From Candidatus Binataceae bacterium (GTDB lineage Bacteria > Desulfobacterota > Binatia > Binatales > Binataceae): a stretch of DNA of 64,000 nucleotides. The stretch lies in the NCBI GenBank assembly GCA_035650475.1, contig DASRHP010000014.1, positions 1 through 64,000 of the forward strand, written 5' to 3'. Every line of letters starts with the position of its first letter. Position 1 is the first letter of the stretch. A model generated the notes under the pieces. It was not told the DNA's origin. It worked only from the letters and a program-made list of their open reading frames with translations, and ran no database searches. Made by a program: the position numbers and the translations under genes. This document shows positions 8,785-17,105 of this stretch, piece after piece.

Positions 8785-9441
8785 TTACTTGATCTCGACG
8801 CTTATCTGGCGATAGAGCCCGGGCCCCAGGTTGACCAGGCGGCGCTCGACCCCGCCCTGCTGCCAGCGCACGTCCTTGACCACGCGGTTCTCCTCGATGA
8901 CCCGCTCGGCGCCCGAGGATGCGCGCTCAACGACCTTGACCTTCCCCGGATCGACGACGAAGACGGCGGCGTCACGCTCCGCGCGCTCCATCGCAGACTC
9001 CTGGCCTGGGGCGAGGGTCGTCTCCACGACCCGCATGCGGTCGTTCTCCAGGACGCAGATGCTCCCCGGCTGAACTTCCGTCCCGACCAGGGCTTCGCAG
9101 ATGGTAAAGGAGCCGCGGCTTTGGCCCGGGCGCGCCGGCCGCTTGATTTCGATCAGAGCCTCGCGGAACGGCGTGCGATCGACATTGACGAAGCTCTCGG
9201 TGCCGCCTGCCGGAATGTAGTACACCGAGCGCTCGCGGCCAGCGAAGGTGTACGTGCCGTGGTCCTTGTCGTCGACGCGCAGCTCGGCGCCGCCGGTGAT
9301 GTAGAGCACGTAGTCATTGGAATGATGGTGGAGCCCGCAGGTCTCGCCCGGGCCCACGTCCATCTCCCACACCCGTACGTCCTGGTTCTCGAAAAGCGAC
9401 CGCGTAGCAATCTGAGTCAACGGATATTCGCTCTCAGGCAT
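8785..9441 (-). CDS. Bicupin protein
   Basis: ATG 9441 has GGAGGA seven bases upstream and gives 218 residues; a much longer upstream open frame is not supported. The N-terminal half holds a cupin core with metal-type histidines (TCGLHHHSNDYVLYITGGAE), followed by PAG and a C-terminal half with a second, degenerate cupin-like pattern (MRVVETTLAPGQESAM) that lacks the His cluster. Cupins include dioxygenases, isomerases and binding proteins; nothing fixes the reaction here. The gene is divergent from the alpha/beta hydrolase at 9615, with 173 bases between them that must carry both promoters. Confidence 0.75.
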   Translation of the reverse strand: MPESEYPLTQIATRSLFENQDVRVWEMDVGPGETCGLHHHSNDYVLYITGGAELRVDDKDHGTYTFAGRERSVYYIPAGGTESFVNVDRTPFREALIEIKRPARPGQSRGSFTICEALVGTEVQPGSICVLENDRMRVVETTLAPGQESAMERAERDAAVFVVDPGKVKVVERASSGAERVIEENRVVKDVRWQQGGVERRLVNLGPGLYRQISVEIK

Positions 9442-9614
9442 TGTCGAGTCCTCCATCTTTCCGCACGCGTGCTGGGATTGCGATGAGGCATATAGCACGG
9501 CGCGCGGCGGGCGAGAATGGCGCGAGCGTGCGGATTGCCTGCCTGCCGGTTTCGTGTTAGCGAAGGGCGCGCGTGCTGCCCGCGGCGCGCCGCTTGGCTG
9601 AGGAGGAACTGTCG

Positions 9615-10415
9615 ATGCCGTATGCGGACAACCACGGAACCAAAATCTATTACGAGCGGTGGGGAAACGGTGGCCTGCCCATCGTCTTTCTCCATCCGTG
9701 GTCAACCAACGGCTACATCTGGTACTACCCGCTCTTCCATTTCGCCCGCGGCCGAGCCTGCGTCACGCTTGACCATCGCGGCCACGGCCGCTCCGATAAG
9801 CCGCTGACGGGCTATTCGATCCAGGAGCACGCCGCCGATACGGCCGCGGTGATGGCTGCGGCGGGAATCGACAAAGCGCTGGTGGTCGGCAATTCGATCG
9901 GCGGTATGATCGCGATGCAGCTCTGCCTGGATCATCCTGAGCGTGTCGCCGGAATGCTCATCCTGAGCAGCGGCACGGCGCTGTCCGAGAGCATGCCGCG
10001 CGAGGCGATGGAGGCGATGATGCGCGACCGCGACGCTACCTTCAGCCAGCTCCTCGAAGGGACGCTCTCAGCGCGCAGCAAGCGTGAGCGCCCGGAGATC
10101 CTCGATCTGATGAAGTCGCAGTTTCAGATCGAGGCGAATTTTCCGCGCCACGTCTTCGCTTCCGCCGCCAAGGACCCTAACGGCGTTTTCAACTGGAACA
10201 TCAAGAGCAGACTGGGCGAGATCCGCCGCCCCACACTGATCATTGCTGGCGACGAGGACAACGCGACGCCGGTCGCGGCCAACAAGCTGCTCGCCGACAA
10301 CATCCCGGGCGCCAGGCTCAACGTGGTCAAAGAGGTCGGGCATTTCTACCAGCTCGAACGCCCGGCCGAGTTCAACGCCGCACTGGAGGAGTTCATCCGC
10401 AGCCTGCCGCATTAG
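9615..10415 (+). CDS. Alpha/beta-fold hydrolase
   Basis: The product is 266 residues from ATG 9615, which follows GAGGAGG. It has the oxyanion-hole segment FLHPWSTNGYIW, a strand ending in DHRGHGRSDKP, the nucleophile elbow VVGNSIGGM (Ser), the acid region LIIAGDEDNATP (Asp) and the C-terminal VGHFYQLERP (His). The full Ser-Asp-His triad is therefore present. The overall plan fits the MhpC/3-oxoadipate enol-lactonase/epoxide-hydrolase-like group, but the substrate cannot be read from the sequence. It leads a plus-strand set with an LLM, an unrecognised protein, DUF1329 and SDR. Confidence 0.85.
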   Translation: MPYADNHGTKIYYERWGNGGLPIVFLHPWSTNGYIWYYPLFHFARGRACVTLDHRGHGRSDKPLTGYSIQEHAADTAAVMAAAGIDKALVVGNSIGGMIAMQLCLDHPERVAGMLILSSGTALSESMPREAMEAMMRDRDATFSQLLEGTLSARSKRERPEILDLMKSQFQIEANFPRHVFASAAKDPNGVFNWNIKSRLGEIRRPTLIIAGDEDNATPVAANKLLADNIPGARLNVVKEVGHFYQLERPAEFNAALEEFIRSLPH

Positions 10416-10542
10416 ACGCGGCGCTCGACGGCAAGCCCCAGACCGCACCAGCGGCGCTGAGGCATGACGCGCACGAGGAGGATCGTTTACAGCGAAACGT
10501 GGGCCCGCCATTTTGGCCCGCGTCACGGAAGGAACCGAACCT

Positions 10543-11634
10543 ATGGCAATGGATTTTGGCATTTTTTACGAAATCGAGATGGCGAAGCCCTACGGGCCAC
10601 GCGCCGAGTATGAACTGTTTCAGCAGGTCATCGCGCAAGTGATAGAGGCCGAACGGGTGGGCTTCTCCCATTTCTGGACCGTCGAGCATCACTTCCTCTC
10701 CGAGTTCGCCTACAGCTCGGCGCCCGAGGTGCTCTACGGCGCGATTTCCCAGCGCACCAGCAAGATCAAGATCGGCCACGGCGTGCGCCTGCTGCCTTTC
10801 CCCTACAACCATCCGATCCGGGTGGCGGAGATGGGCGCGACGCTCGACCTCCTGTGCGAGGGCAGAATGGAGTTCGGCACCGGGCGCTCGGTGACGCGCG
10901 ACGAGCTCGAGGGCTTCGGCATCAACCCCAGCGAAACCCGTGCGCTATGGGACGAAGCGCTCGACATCGTGGTCGGTGCCTGGACCAACGAGGTCTTCTC
11001 GTGGGAGGGACGTTACTTCAAGATTCCTCCGCGCGAGGTCATCCCCAAGCCGTTCCAAAAGCCCCATCCGCCGCTGTGGTGCGCCTCGACCGGGCCCGAA
11101 ACCCATGAGATCGCCGGACGCAAAGGACTCGGCCTGCTTTCGTTCACGCTGCTGGTCGATCCGGAGGAACTGAAGCGGCGTATCGGGATCTATCGCGCGG
11201 GGCTCGCCCAGGCCAAGCCGGCTGGCAAGTTCATCAACGACCGCGCCGCCACCTTCACCATGGTGCATTGTGCCGAAACCAACAAGGAAGCGCGCGAAAA
11301 CGCCAGGGCGGCAATGGAATGGTACGCGCGCAAGGCCTTCGAGGCGGTCGCCTCGGTCGGCATCTGGCAGTCGGGCAAGACCGACATGGGCACCTACGAC
11401 TACCTCAAGCAGATGCTCAATGTGGATCCGGCCACGATCAACTTCGACCACATGGAGCAGAACGACATGATCATCTGCGGCGACCCCGACACTTGCATCA
11501 AGAAGGTCAAACGCTACCAGGAGGCGGGCTGCCAGCAACTACTGTGCTTCATGCAGATTTACAACATCCCGCACCAGAAGATCATGGATTCGATCAAACT
11601 GTGGGGCCAGCACGTCATTCCGTATTTCAAGTGA
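10543..11634 (+). CDS. LLM class flavin-dependent oxidoreductase
   Basis: ATG 10543 behind GGAAGGA yields 363 residues. It starts with the LLM first strand (MDFGIFYEIEM) and has VEHHFLSEFAYSSAPEVL, IKIGHGVRLLPFPYNHP and GRMEFGTGRSVTRDE, which follow the bacterial-luciferase TIM-barrel order; FRRVE-like and KPFQKPHPPLWCAST motifs support this. Such enzymes use reduced FMN or F420 to oxygenate or reduce alkanes, sulfonates, terpenes or ketones. It is one of four LLM genes in the window. The neighbouring hydrolase and the SDR downstream suggest a catabolic route. Cofactor and substrate are unknown. Confidence 0.88.
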   Translation: MAMDFGIFYEIEMAKPYGPRAEYELFQQVIAQVIEAERVGFSHFWTVEHHFLSEFAYSSAPEVLYGAISQRTSKIKIGHGVRLLPFPYNHPIRVAEMGATLDLLCEGRMEFGTGRSVTRDELEGFGINPSETRALWDEALDIVVGAWTNEVFSWEGRYFKIPPREVIPKPFQKPHPPLWCASTGPETHEIAGRKGLGLLSFTLLVDPEELKRRIGIYRAGLAQAKPAGKFINDRAATFTMVHCAETNKEARENARAAMEWYARKAFEAVASVGIWQSGKTDMGTYDYLKQMLNVDPATINFDHMEQNDMIICGDPDTCIKKVKRYQEAGCQQLLCFMQIYNIPHQKIMDSIKLWGQHVIPYFK

Positions 11635-11685
11635 GTCGTTCGCGCCGGGCGCGTCGGCGCGGGGCCCTGACACGAGGCAATCGTC

Positions 11686-12999
11686 ATGGCGGGAGATAAA
11701 TCCGCTCCTCCTCCGGAGTCCCTGATCCGTGAGCTTTCCTCCTTTCCGCTGCTCAGCGCGATGTTCGGGCGGCGCGCGCGGCGCTTCGGGCTGGGGATGA
11801 CGATCCCCGATGGCCCGCTCGCCTACCAGTCGTCGCATCCCCCGCTCGCGCTGAGCGAAACCGAGCGGATGCTGCTGGTGCTGTGCGGCGCCGGGATCAA
11901 TGGGTGGAACACCGGAATGGAGCATACCGCGGCCGGCGAGCCGGACACCGGATGCAACTATCCCGTGCGGCTGCTCGGCCGTACCTTTCCCAGTGGCGCG
12001 GCGATCTACGCCTCCGAACTGATCTTCAGCGACGACGACGGCACCTGGCTTACCCGCCTGCGCGACCTTGACGCCGACGACCTGCTCGGCGGTCAGGCGC
12101 CGACCGACTTCGCCGCGCTGCTTAACCGGGTCAAGCAGCACTGCGTCCAGCTCGCCCCCGGGCGCGTCACCGTGCCCGCCCAGCCGCCGCATACCAGCGC
12201 GCACAACCTGTGGAACGCCAACAAGCCGGGCACCACGCTCTTTGCGCCAGTGATCGATCTGACGCAGCAGATGATGGACCTGATGGCGGTCTATCTGGGG
12301 ATGGGGTTTACGCCGTTCGATCCGCAAAACGGCCGGGTCTGCGGCAACCTCGACCGCTTCATCCGCGCCGGCCTGCTCGACGGTGCAAAGCGCTTCTCGA
12401 TCTTCGAGTTCGACCAGTATTGCCTCGCAACCGGCGCGATGGAGCTGGCGCTCATCTGCTACAACATCGTGCTCGCAATGCAGGCGATGGGCCTGGGCGG
12501 ATGGATGTACACGGGGATCAATCCGGCCAGCCTGATGGGCGCGTTCGCCGCCAACGGGATTTCCGGGCTCGGTTTCCGCTTCGTCCGCGACGAGCGCTGG
12601 GCGCTACCCAACCCGGTCGGGATCGACAAGCATTTCGAGGGGCTATGCCCGCCTTACTGCGCCGACATGCGCGAGGCGGTGCGAAAATTCGTCGATCTGA
12701 AGTTCGGGCCCGGCGGCGCCTTCGACCCCGAACGCGCAGGCCCATATCGGGAGAACTCGCGGGTCAAGGCGCGCGTGGAGCGCTACAGCTCCGACTTCAT
12801 CGAACTGATGGGCGAGGTCGCCCAGTATATCCACGACACCTTCGGTCGCTTTCCCGCCTCGGTGCCGAGCTTTTACATGCGGGTGTACACGCAGGCTCAG
12901 CACTGCGAGCTCGAATTTTATGACAAGTTTTTCGCCGGTGACTTCTACCTCGATACCCATGCCGCTCACATGACCAAGTGGCATGGCGGCGAGAAGTAG
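11686..12999 (+). CDS. Uncharacterised protein, 437 residues
   Basis: I do not recognise this family with confidence. The frame has strong coding character and starts at ATG 11686 with GAGG eight bases upstream. It has no signal peptide. Visible features are RFGLGMTIPDGPLAYQS, then LSETERMLLVLCGAGINGWN, a central AMELALICYNIVLAMQAMG helix and the Gly-rich GGWMYTGINPASLMGAF, with a Cys/His-containing tail. The LSETE-helix followed by a GxxGWM-type segment is vaguely reminiscent of flavin-binding nitroreductase-like folds, but I would not assign that. It sits 51 bases after an LLM gene and 32 bases before a DUF1329 gene, so it may work with them. Confidence 0.7.
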   Translation: MAGDKSAPPPESLIRELSSFPLLSAMFGRRARRFGLGMTIPDGPLAYQSSHPPLALSETERMLLVLCGAGINGWNTGMEHTAAGEPDTGCNYPVRLLGRTFPSGAAIYASELIFSDDDGTWLTRLRDLDADDLLGGQAPTDFAALLNRVKQHCVQLAPGRVTVPAQPPHTSAHNLWNANKPGTTLFAPVIDLTQQMMDLMAVYLGMGFTPFDPQNGRVCGNLDRFIRAGLLDGAKRFSIFEFDQYCLATGAMELALICYNIVLAMQAMGLGGWMYTGINPASLMGAFAANGISGLGFRFVRDERWALPNPVGIDKHFEGLCPPYCADMREAVRKFVDLKFGPGGAFDPERAGPYRENSRVKARVERYSSDFIELMGEVAQYIHDTFGRFPASVPSFYMRVYTQAQHCELEFYDKFFAGDFYLDTHAAHMTKWHGGEK

Positions 13000-13031
13000 C
13001 GGAGCCGAGCCCGATCGCCAGGAGTAGAGAG

Positions 13032-14468
13032 TTGGCAGCCAGTTCACGAAGAGGCAGAAAATGGACCGCGCTCGCGTCAGCCTTCGCCGTTCTGTTCGCG
13101 CTCGGCGCCTCGCGCGCCGCCGCGCAGGACGTTAAGAGCTACAATCGGGCGACCGTCGATCAGTGGCTGAGCAAATACGCAAACGCCAAACCCGACTTCA
13201 AGCCGGGCGACGTCCTCACCAGCAAGGACCTCGAACGCATCCGCCCTTTCATCCCGCCCGGATGGCTGGAGCAGCTTAATTTCCCCGAGTTCAGGATGGA
13301 GATCATGGCGACGGCCGATCATACGCCGCGCAAGGATTTCCAGGAGTGCACCGAGAGATACCAGGCGCAGGTGCGCCTCAATGCTGACGGCTCGCTGGCC
13401 AACTACGTCTGCGGACAGCCGTTCCCGAATTCGGCGCTGAGCGTCTCCGATCCCGCCTCCGGCATCAAGGCCGCCTGGAATTTCGAGTACCGATGGCAGA
13501 ACTACGGCCCGTTCTCGCTCAACTTCCTCTTCATCTCCGACACCTTCGGCGGGAACCACACCGGCCAGGCGCCCAACGTTATCGAGGGACCGCCCCAAAG
13601 CTGGATCGGCGGAATCAAGTATGCGGGCAAACTCCCGACTGACGCGGCCAAGTACTACGGCGGAGGCGGCTCGTTTAGCCGCATCCTGAGCAGTTTCTAC
13701 CGCCGCGTTTACTTCAGCCATCTCGCGCCGCGCGCCGACCACGGCGGCCTGCTCGACACCGAGAACGCCAAGGAATTCCTATGGAAGGAGTTCAGCGGCT
13801 TCTTCTCGCCCTACGACGTCCGCGGCCAGGTCTTTGTCACCTACCGTTACGCCGACCCCCATCGCGCCGACGACGCCTGGGCCTACGACCCCCAGTTGCG
13901 CCGCGTGCGGCGCATCTCGGTCGAGGTCAAGTCGGACTCGGTCGAGGGCACCGATACCACCCAGGAGGACTTCTATAGTTTCTCCGGCCGCCCGCTCCAC
14001 TGGCACTGGAAGTTCCTTGGCTTCAAGGACCTCCTTGCGGTGCTCGACGCACGCGAGGATTACGCCCATCTGTTCGGCCCCAACGGCGAAATCCCCAACG
14101 ACCGCTGGTCGTTGCGCCGCTTTGCGGTGATTGAGCGCACCCCGGTCGAGGCGCACCATCCCTACTCCGGCGTCGTGATGTTCTGGGACGCCCAGAACTG
14201 GCATCCCTGGATGTCAATGGCATTCGACCAGCACGGCAAGCTCTGGAAGCTGTGGGAATTCACCTCGCGCTGGAGCGAAGACTTCACCGACTTCGCCGAC
14301 ATCAACCACGGCGTGCGTTCGGTGATGCTGATTGAGGAGAGCGTGGTTGACGTGCAAAACAGCCGCGCCACAATCTTCACCGGCTACGGCAGCGGCTATC
14401 CGACCGCCCACGCGGCCAACGTCGATCAGCTCTTTGACATCAGCAAGCTTGAGCAGATGCATCGTTGA
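13032..14468 (+). CDS. DUF1329 family envelope protein
   Basis: I chose TTG 13032, which follows AGGAG by seven bases; it gives 478 residues with a clean signal peptide (basic SSRRGRKW, then ALASAFAVLFALGASRAAAQ). A longer frame back to 12978 would overlap the previous gene and bury the signal peptide. Motifs shared with the partial protein at 1-1002 are ANAKPDFKPGDVLTSKDL, LANYVCGQPFP, ILSSFYRRVYFSHLAP and YRYADPHRADDAWAYDP. It is periplasmic or outer-membrane associated by its signal. Unlike the copy at the left edge it has no RND or DUF1302 partner next to it, lying among an LLM, an unrecognised protein and an SDR. Confidence 0.86.
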   Translation: MAASSRRGRKWTALASAFAVLFALGASRAAAQDVKSYNRATVDQWLSKYANAKPDFKPGDVLTSKDLERIRPFIPPGWLEQLNFPEFRMEIMATADHTPRKDFQECTERYQAQVRLNADGSLANYVCGQPFPNSALSVSDPASGIKAAWNFEYRWQNYGPFSLNFLFISDTFGGNHTGQAPNVIEGPPQSWIGGIKYAGKLPTDAAKYYGGGGSFSRILSSFYRRVYFSHLAPRADHGGLLDTENAKEFLWKEFSGFFSPYDVRGQVFVTYRYADPHRADDAWAYDPQLRRVRRISVEVKSDSVEGTDTTQEDFYSFSGRPLHWHWKFLGFKDLLAVLDAREDYAHLFGPNGEIPNDRWSLRRFAVIERTPVEAHHPYSGVVMFWDAQNWHPWMSMAFDQHGKLWKLWEFTSRWSEDFTDFADINHGVRSVMLIEESVVDVQNSRATIFTGYGSGYPTAHAANVDQLFDISKLEQMHR

Positions 14469-14539
14469 TGCTTGTCGCACGGCCCAGCCGTGCCCTTCGG
14501 CGCGGCGGGCGATAGCAAGGCTGTCAGGAGGTGGCTCCA

Positions 14540-15304
14540 ATGGCGCTTAATCTCAAGGGCAAGGTGGCGCTCGTGACCGGCGCCAGCTCGGGTATCGGGC
14601 GGGCGACGGCGCTGGCATTTGCACGCGAAGGCGCGCGGGTTGCAGTGGCCGACTACGCCGCCGAGGGCGGCGAGCGCACGGTCAAGGAGATCGCAGCGGC
14701 AGGCGGCGAGGCGATTTTCATCAACGCCGACGTCTCGAAGACCGCCCAGGTCCAAGCGATGGTCAACCAGGTCGTCCAAACCTGGGGCCGGCTGGACTGC
14801 GCGCACAATAACGCCGGGATCGAGGGGCGCGCGGCGTCGCTGGTCGATTGCACGGAGGAAAACTTCGACCGCACGATCGCGATCAACCTCAAAGGCGTGT
14901 GGCTCTGCATGAAGTACGAGATCATGCAGATGCTCAAACAGGGCGGCGGCGCGATCGTGAACACCGCCTCGGTTGCCGGACTGGTCGGTTTCCGCAACCT
15001 CTCCGCCTACAATGCCTCCAAGGGCGGCGTTGTGATGCTCACCAAGACCGCAGCGCTCGAGTACGCGCAATCGGGAATCCGGGTCAACGCGGTATGCCCG
15101 GGCGTGATTCGCACGCCAATGGTGGCGCGGCTTATCGATTCCAGCCCGGCCTACAACGAGAAGGACCTCGAACAGGGCGAGCCCGTGGGCCGGATGGGCA
15201 AGCCGGAGGAAATAGCCGAAGCGGTGGTGTGGCTGTGCTCGGACGCGGCGTCGTTCGTCACGGGACTGCCGATGGCGGTGGACGGCGGCTGGGTCGCACA
15301 GTAG
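14540..15304 (+). CDS. SDR family NAD(P)-dependent oxidoreductase
   Basis: ATG 14540 with AGGAGG eight bases upstream gives 254 residues, the usual length of a classical SDR. The cofactor site TGASSGIGRA, the NNAGIEG segment, the catalytic Ser/Tyr/Lys in NTASVAG and AYNASKGGV, and the PG-IRTPM segment after it are all present, and the protein ends LPMAVDGGWVAQ. A DY after the second strand (VAVADYAAEG) suggests NAD rather than NADP preference, which is inference. It probably oxidises or reduces a hydroxyl or keto group of the compound handled by the neighbouring LLM and hydrolase. Confidence 0.92.
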   Translation: MALNLKGKVALVTGASSGIGRATALAFAREGARVAVADYAAEGGERTVKEIAAAGGEAIFINADVSKTAQVQAMVNQVVQTWGRLDCAHNNAGIEGRAASLVDCTEENFDRTIAINLKGVWLCMKYEIMQMLKQGGGAIVNTASVAGLVGFRNLSAYNASKGGVVMLTKTAALEYAQSGIRVNAVCPGVIRTPMVARLIDSSPAYNEKDLEQGEPVGRMGKPEEIAEAVVWLCSDAASFVTGLPMAVDGGWVAQ

Positions 15305-15392
15305 GCCGCCCGCGCGTCAAGGACTTCTTCCTTCCCCCTTCCCGTTCAGGGGAACCGGGGGCCAGGTTGGACCGGTCGCCATCGCGAGGTCC

Positions 15393-16178
15393 TCACCGTA
15401 CGCTGAGCGCGACCCGCCCCAGCGACCCGAAATCGGCGACCACCTCCGCCGAGCCGGAGACGAAGTGGAGCCCGGTCCAGGTGCCGGTCGCCACGATGTC
15501 GCCCGGGCGCAACGCGCGACCGCGCCGGGCGAGATCGTTGGCGATCCAGGCGAGCCCGTCGAATGGGTCGCCGAGCGTAGCCGCGCTCGCGCCTTTTGCG
15601 CGCACTGCTCCGTTGACCGAAATCGCAACCTCGTGAGCGGCTAAATCCAGTCGCCGCCAATCCGCTATTCCGCGCCCCACGACCAGCCCGCCGTGGAAGC
15701 CGTTGTCGGCGATGATCTCCTCGATCCGCGCCGCCTTCCATCGCGCGATGCGCGTGTCGCAAATCTCGATCGCGGGCCACAAAGCGGCAACCGCAGCGGC
15801 GACCTCGGCACGTTCATAAGGGGCGGCGCGCGCCGGCAGCCCCGAGCGCATCGTGAAGGCGAATTCCGCCTCCACGCCCAGCGTGAAAAAATCTTGCGAC
15901 GGCACTTCCGCAGGCGAATCGAGGCGTCCGGGGGCGAAGATCAGCGCGGTAAACGGCCCTTGGGCTTTGACCAGCGCCTGCGACTCCTTCGAGGCGCATC
16001 CAATCTTGTAACCGACCACCGGCAGGCCGCATCGGCGCGCGAAGGCCTCCTGGATCGCGTAGGCATCGTCCACCGAAAGCGACGCGCCGCTCGGCGGCAA
16101 TCGCTCAAGCAACAGGCGACGCGCACGCGCCGCAACGAGCACCTCAACCGAAGCCTGGACATCCGGGGGGCTGATCAT
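15393..16178 (-). CDS. 2-keto-4-pentenoate hydratase / FAH-family enzyme
   Basis: ATG 16178 gives 261 residues. The sequence shows VDDAYAIQEAFARR, VVGYKIGCASKESQ, a metal-ligand region GVEAEFAFTM (Glu-x-Glu), EICDTRIARWKA, ADNGFHGGLVVG and RPGDIVATGTWTG, the ordered signatures of the MhpD/DmpE/DmpH hydratase-decarboxylase branch of the fumarylacetoacetate hydrolase fold. Members hydrate or decarboxylate 2-oxo-pentenoates formed by meta-cleavage of aromatic or steroid rings. It is alone on the minus strand here, divergent from a hydrolase at 16274 of the MhpC kind; the pair would suit a ring-fission pathway, but no extradiol dioxygenase is in the window. Confidence 0.85.
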   Translation of the reverse strand: MISPPDVQASVEVLVAARARRLLLERLPPSGASLSVDDAYAIQEAFARRCGLPVVGYKIGCASKESQALVKAQGPFTALIFAPGRLDSPAEVPSQDFFTLGVEAEFAFTMRSGLPARAAPYERAEVAAAVAALWPAIEICDTRIARWKAARIEEIIADNGFHGGLVVGRGIADWRRLDLAAHEVAISVNGAVRAKGASAATLGDPFDGLAWIANDLARRGRALRPGDIVATGTWTGLHFVSGSAEVVADFGSLGRVALSVR

Positions 16179-16273
16179 CTTCGAACAGTACTGATAGCAC
16201 CGCGCGTCGGTCCCTGCACAGCTTGCCCGGCGCGGCGGCTTCGTGCCAACGTCGCGCAGGGGATGGGGCGCGC

Positions 16274-17080
16274 TTGAACCACCGCGAAGAACGCATCGAC
16301 GTCCGCGGATGCACGGTGCCGACACTGATCGGGGGCGGCGGCCCGGCGCTGGTCTTACTGCATGGCGCCGGCGGAGCGGGACAGTGGTTCGAATTTCACG
16401 AACGGCTCGCTCAGCGCTTCACCGTGTACGCCCCGCTTCATCCGGGATTCGGCGGTACGCCTCTGCCCTCCTGGGTCAAGGAGGCCGAGGACCTTGCACT
16501 CCACTATGTTGACTTCATCCGCGCAATCGCAGCGGACAAGCCGCTGGTCATCGGGCTCTCGCTCGGCGGGTGGATCGCGACGGAGCTTGCCGTCTTTCGC
16601 TCTGATCTGATGAGTGGCCTTGTCCTGGCAGGCGCGCTTGGGGTACGTCCCGAACGTCCGACTCCCGACCTGTTCATCATGGATCCGATGGAAGCAGTGG
16701 GCTACCTGTTCGCCGATCCGGCCAAGGCCATCGCTCTGATGCCGCAGGGCGCGGCGGTGGACGGAATTGTGCGGATGTGGGAGGAGCAAGCGGCTGTCGC
16801 ACGCCTGACCTGGAGACGGCCGTACAATCCGCAGCTGCACCGCCGGCTCCATCACGTGCGCGTGCCGACGCTCGTAGTCTGGGGCGGCAAGGATCGGCTG
16901 ATCTCGCCCGAGCACGGGCGGATGCTGGCGCGCGAGATCAAGGGCGCGTGTTTCGAGCTGATAGAAAGCTCGGGCCACGCCGTCGCGATCGAGCAGCCGA
17001 CCATGCTGGCCGACACGATTGCGCGCTTCGCCGACGGTATCGCGCTTGCGCCGCCGCAGCCGGCGGGCGATCGCCGCTGA
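16274..17080 (+). CDS. Alpha/beta-fold hydrolase
   Basis: The product is 268 residues from TTG 16274, with GGATGGGG close upstream; the frame is open further back but the homologous part begins here. Oxyanion region LLHGAGGAGQWFEF, nucleophile elbow VIGLSLGGWIA (Ser), acid region LVVWGGKDRLISPEHG (Asp) and IESSGHAVAIEQP (His) form a full triad. Together with the divergent FAH-family hydratase this resembles meta-cleavage product handling. It is followed after 25 bases by an LLM gene, so they are likely cotranscribed. Confidence 0.85.
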   Translation: MNHREERIDVRGCTVPTLIGGGGPALVLLHGAGGAGQWFEFHERLAQRFTVYAPLHPGFGGTPLPSWVKEAEDLALHYVDFIRAIAADKPLVIGLSLGGWIATELAVFRSDLMSGLVLAGALGVRPERPTPDLFIMDPMEAVGYLFADPAKAIALMPQGAAVDGIVRMWEEQAAVARLTWRRPYNPQLHRRLHHVRVPTLVVWGGKDRLISPEHGRMLAREIKGACFELIESSGHAVAIEQPTMLADTIARFADGIALAPPQPAGDRR

Positions 17081-17105
17081 GTACCGCGCGCGCCGGGAGG
17101 CAAGG

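Noticed and set aside
12978-13031. Upstream extension of the DUF1329 gene
   Set aside because: It would overlap the preceding gene and place the signal peptide 18 residues inside; TTG 13032 with AGGAG is better.
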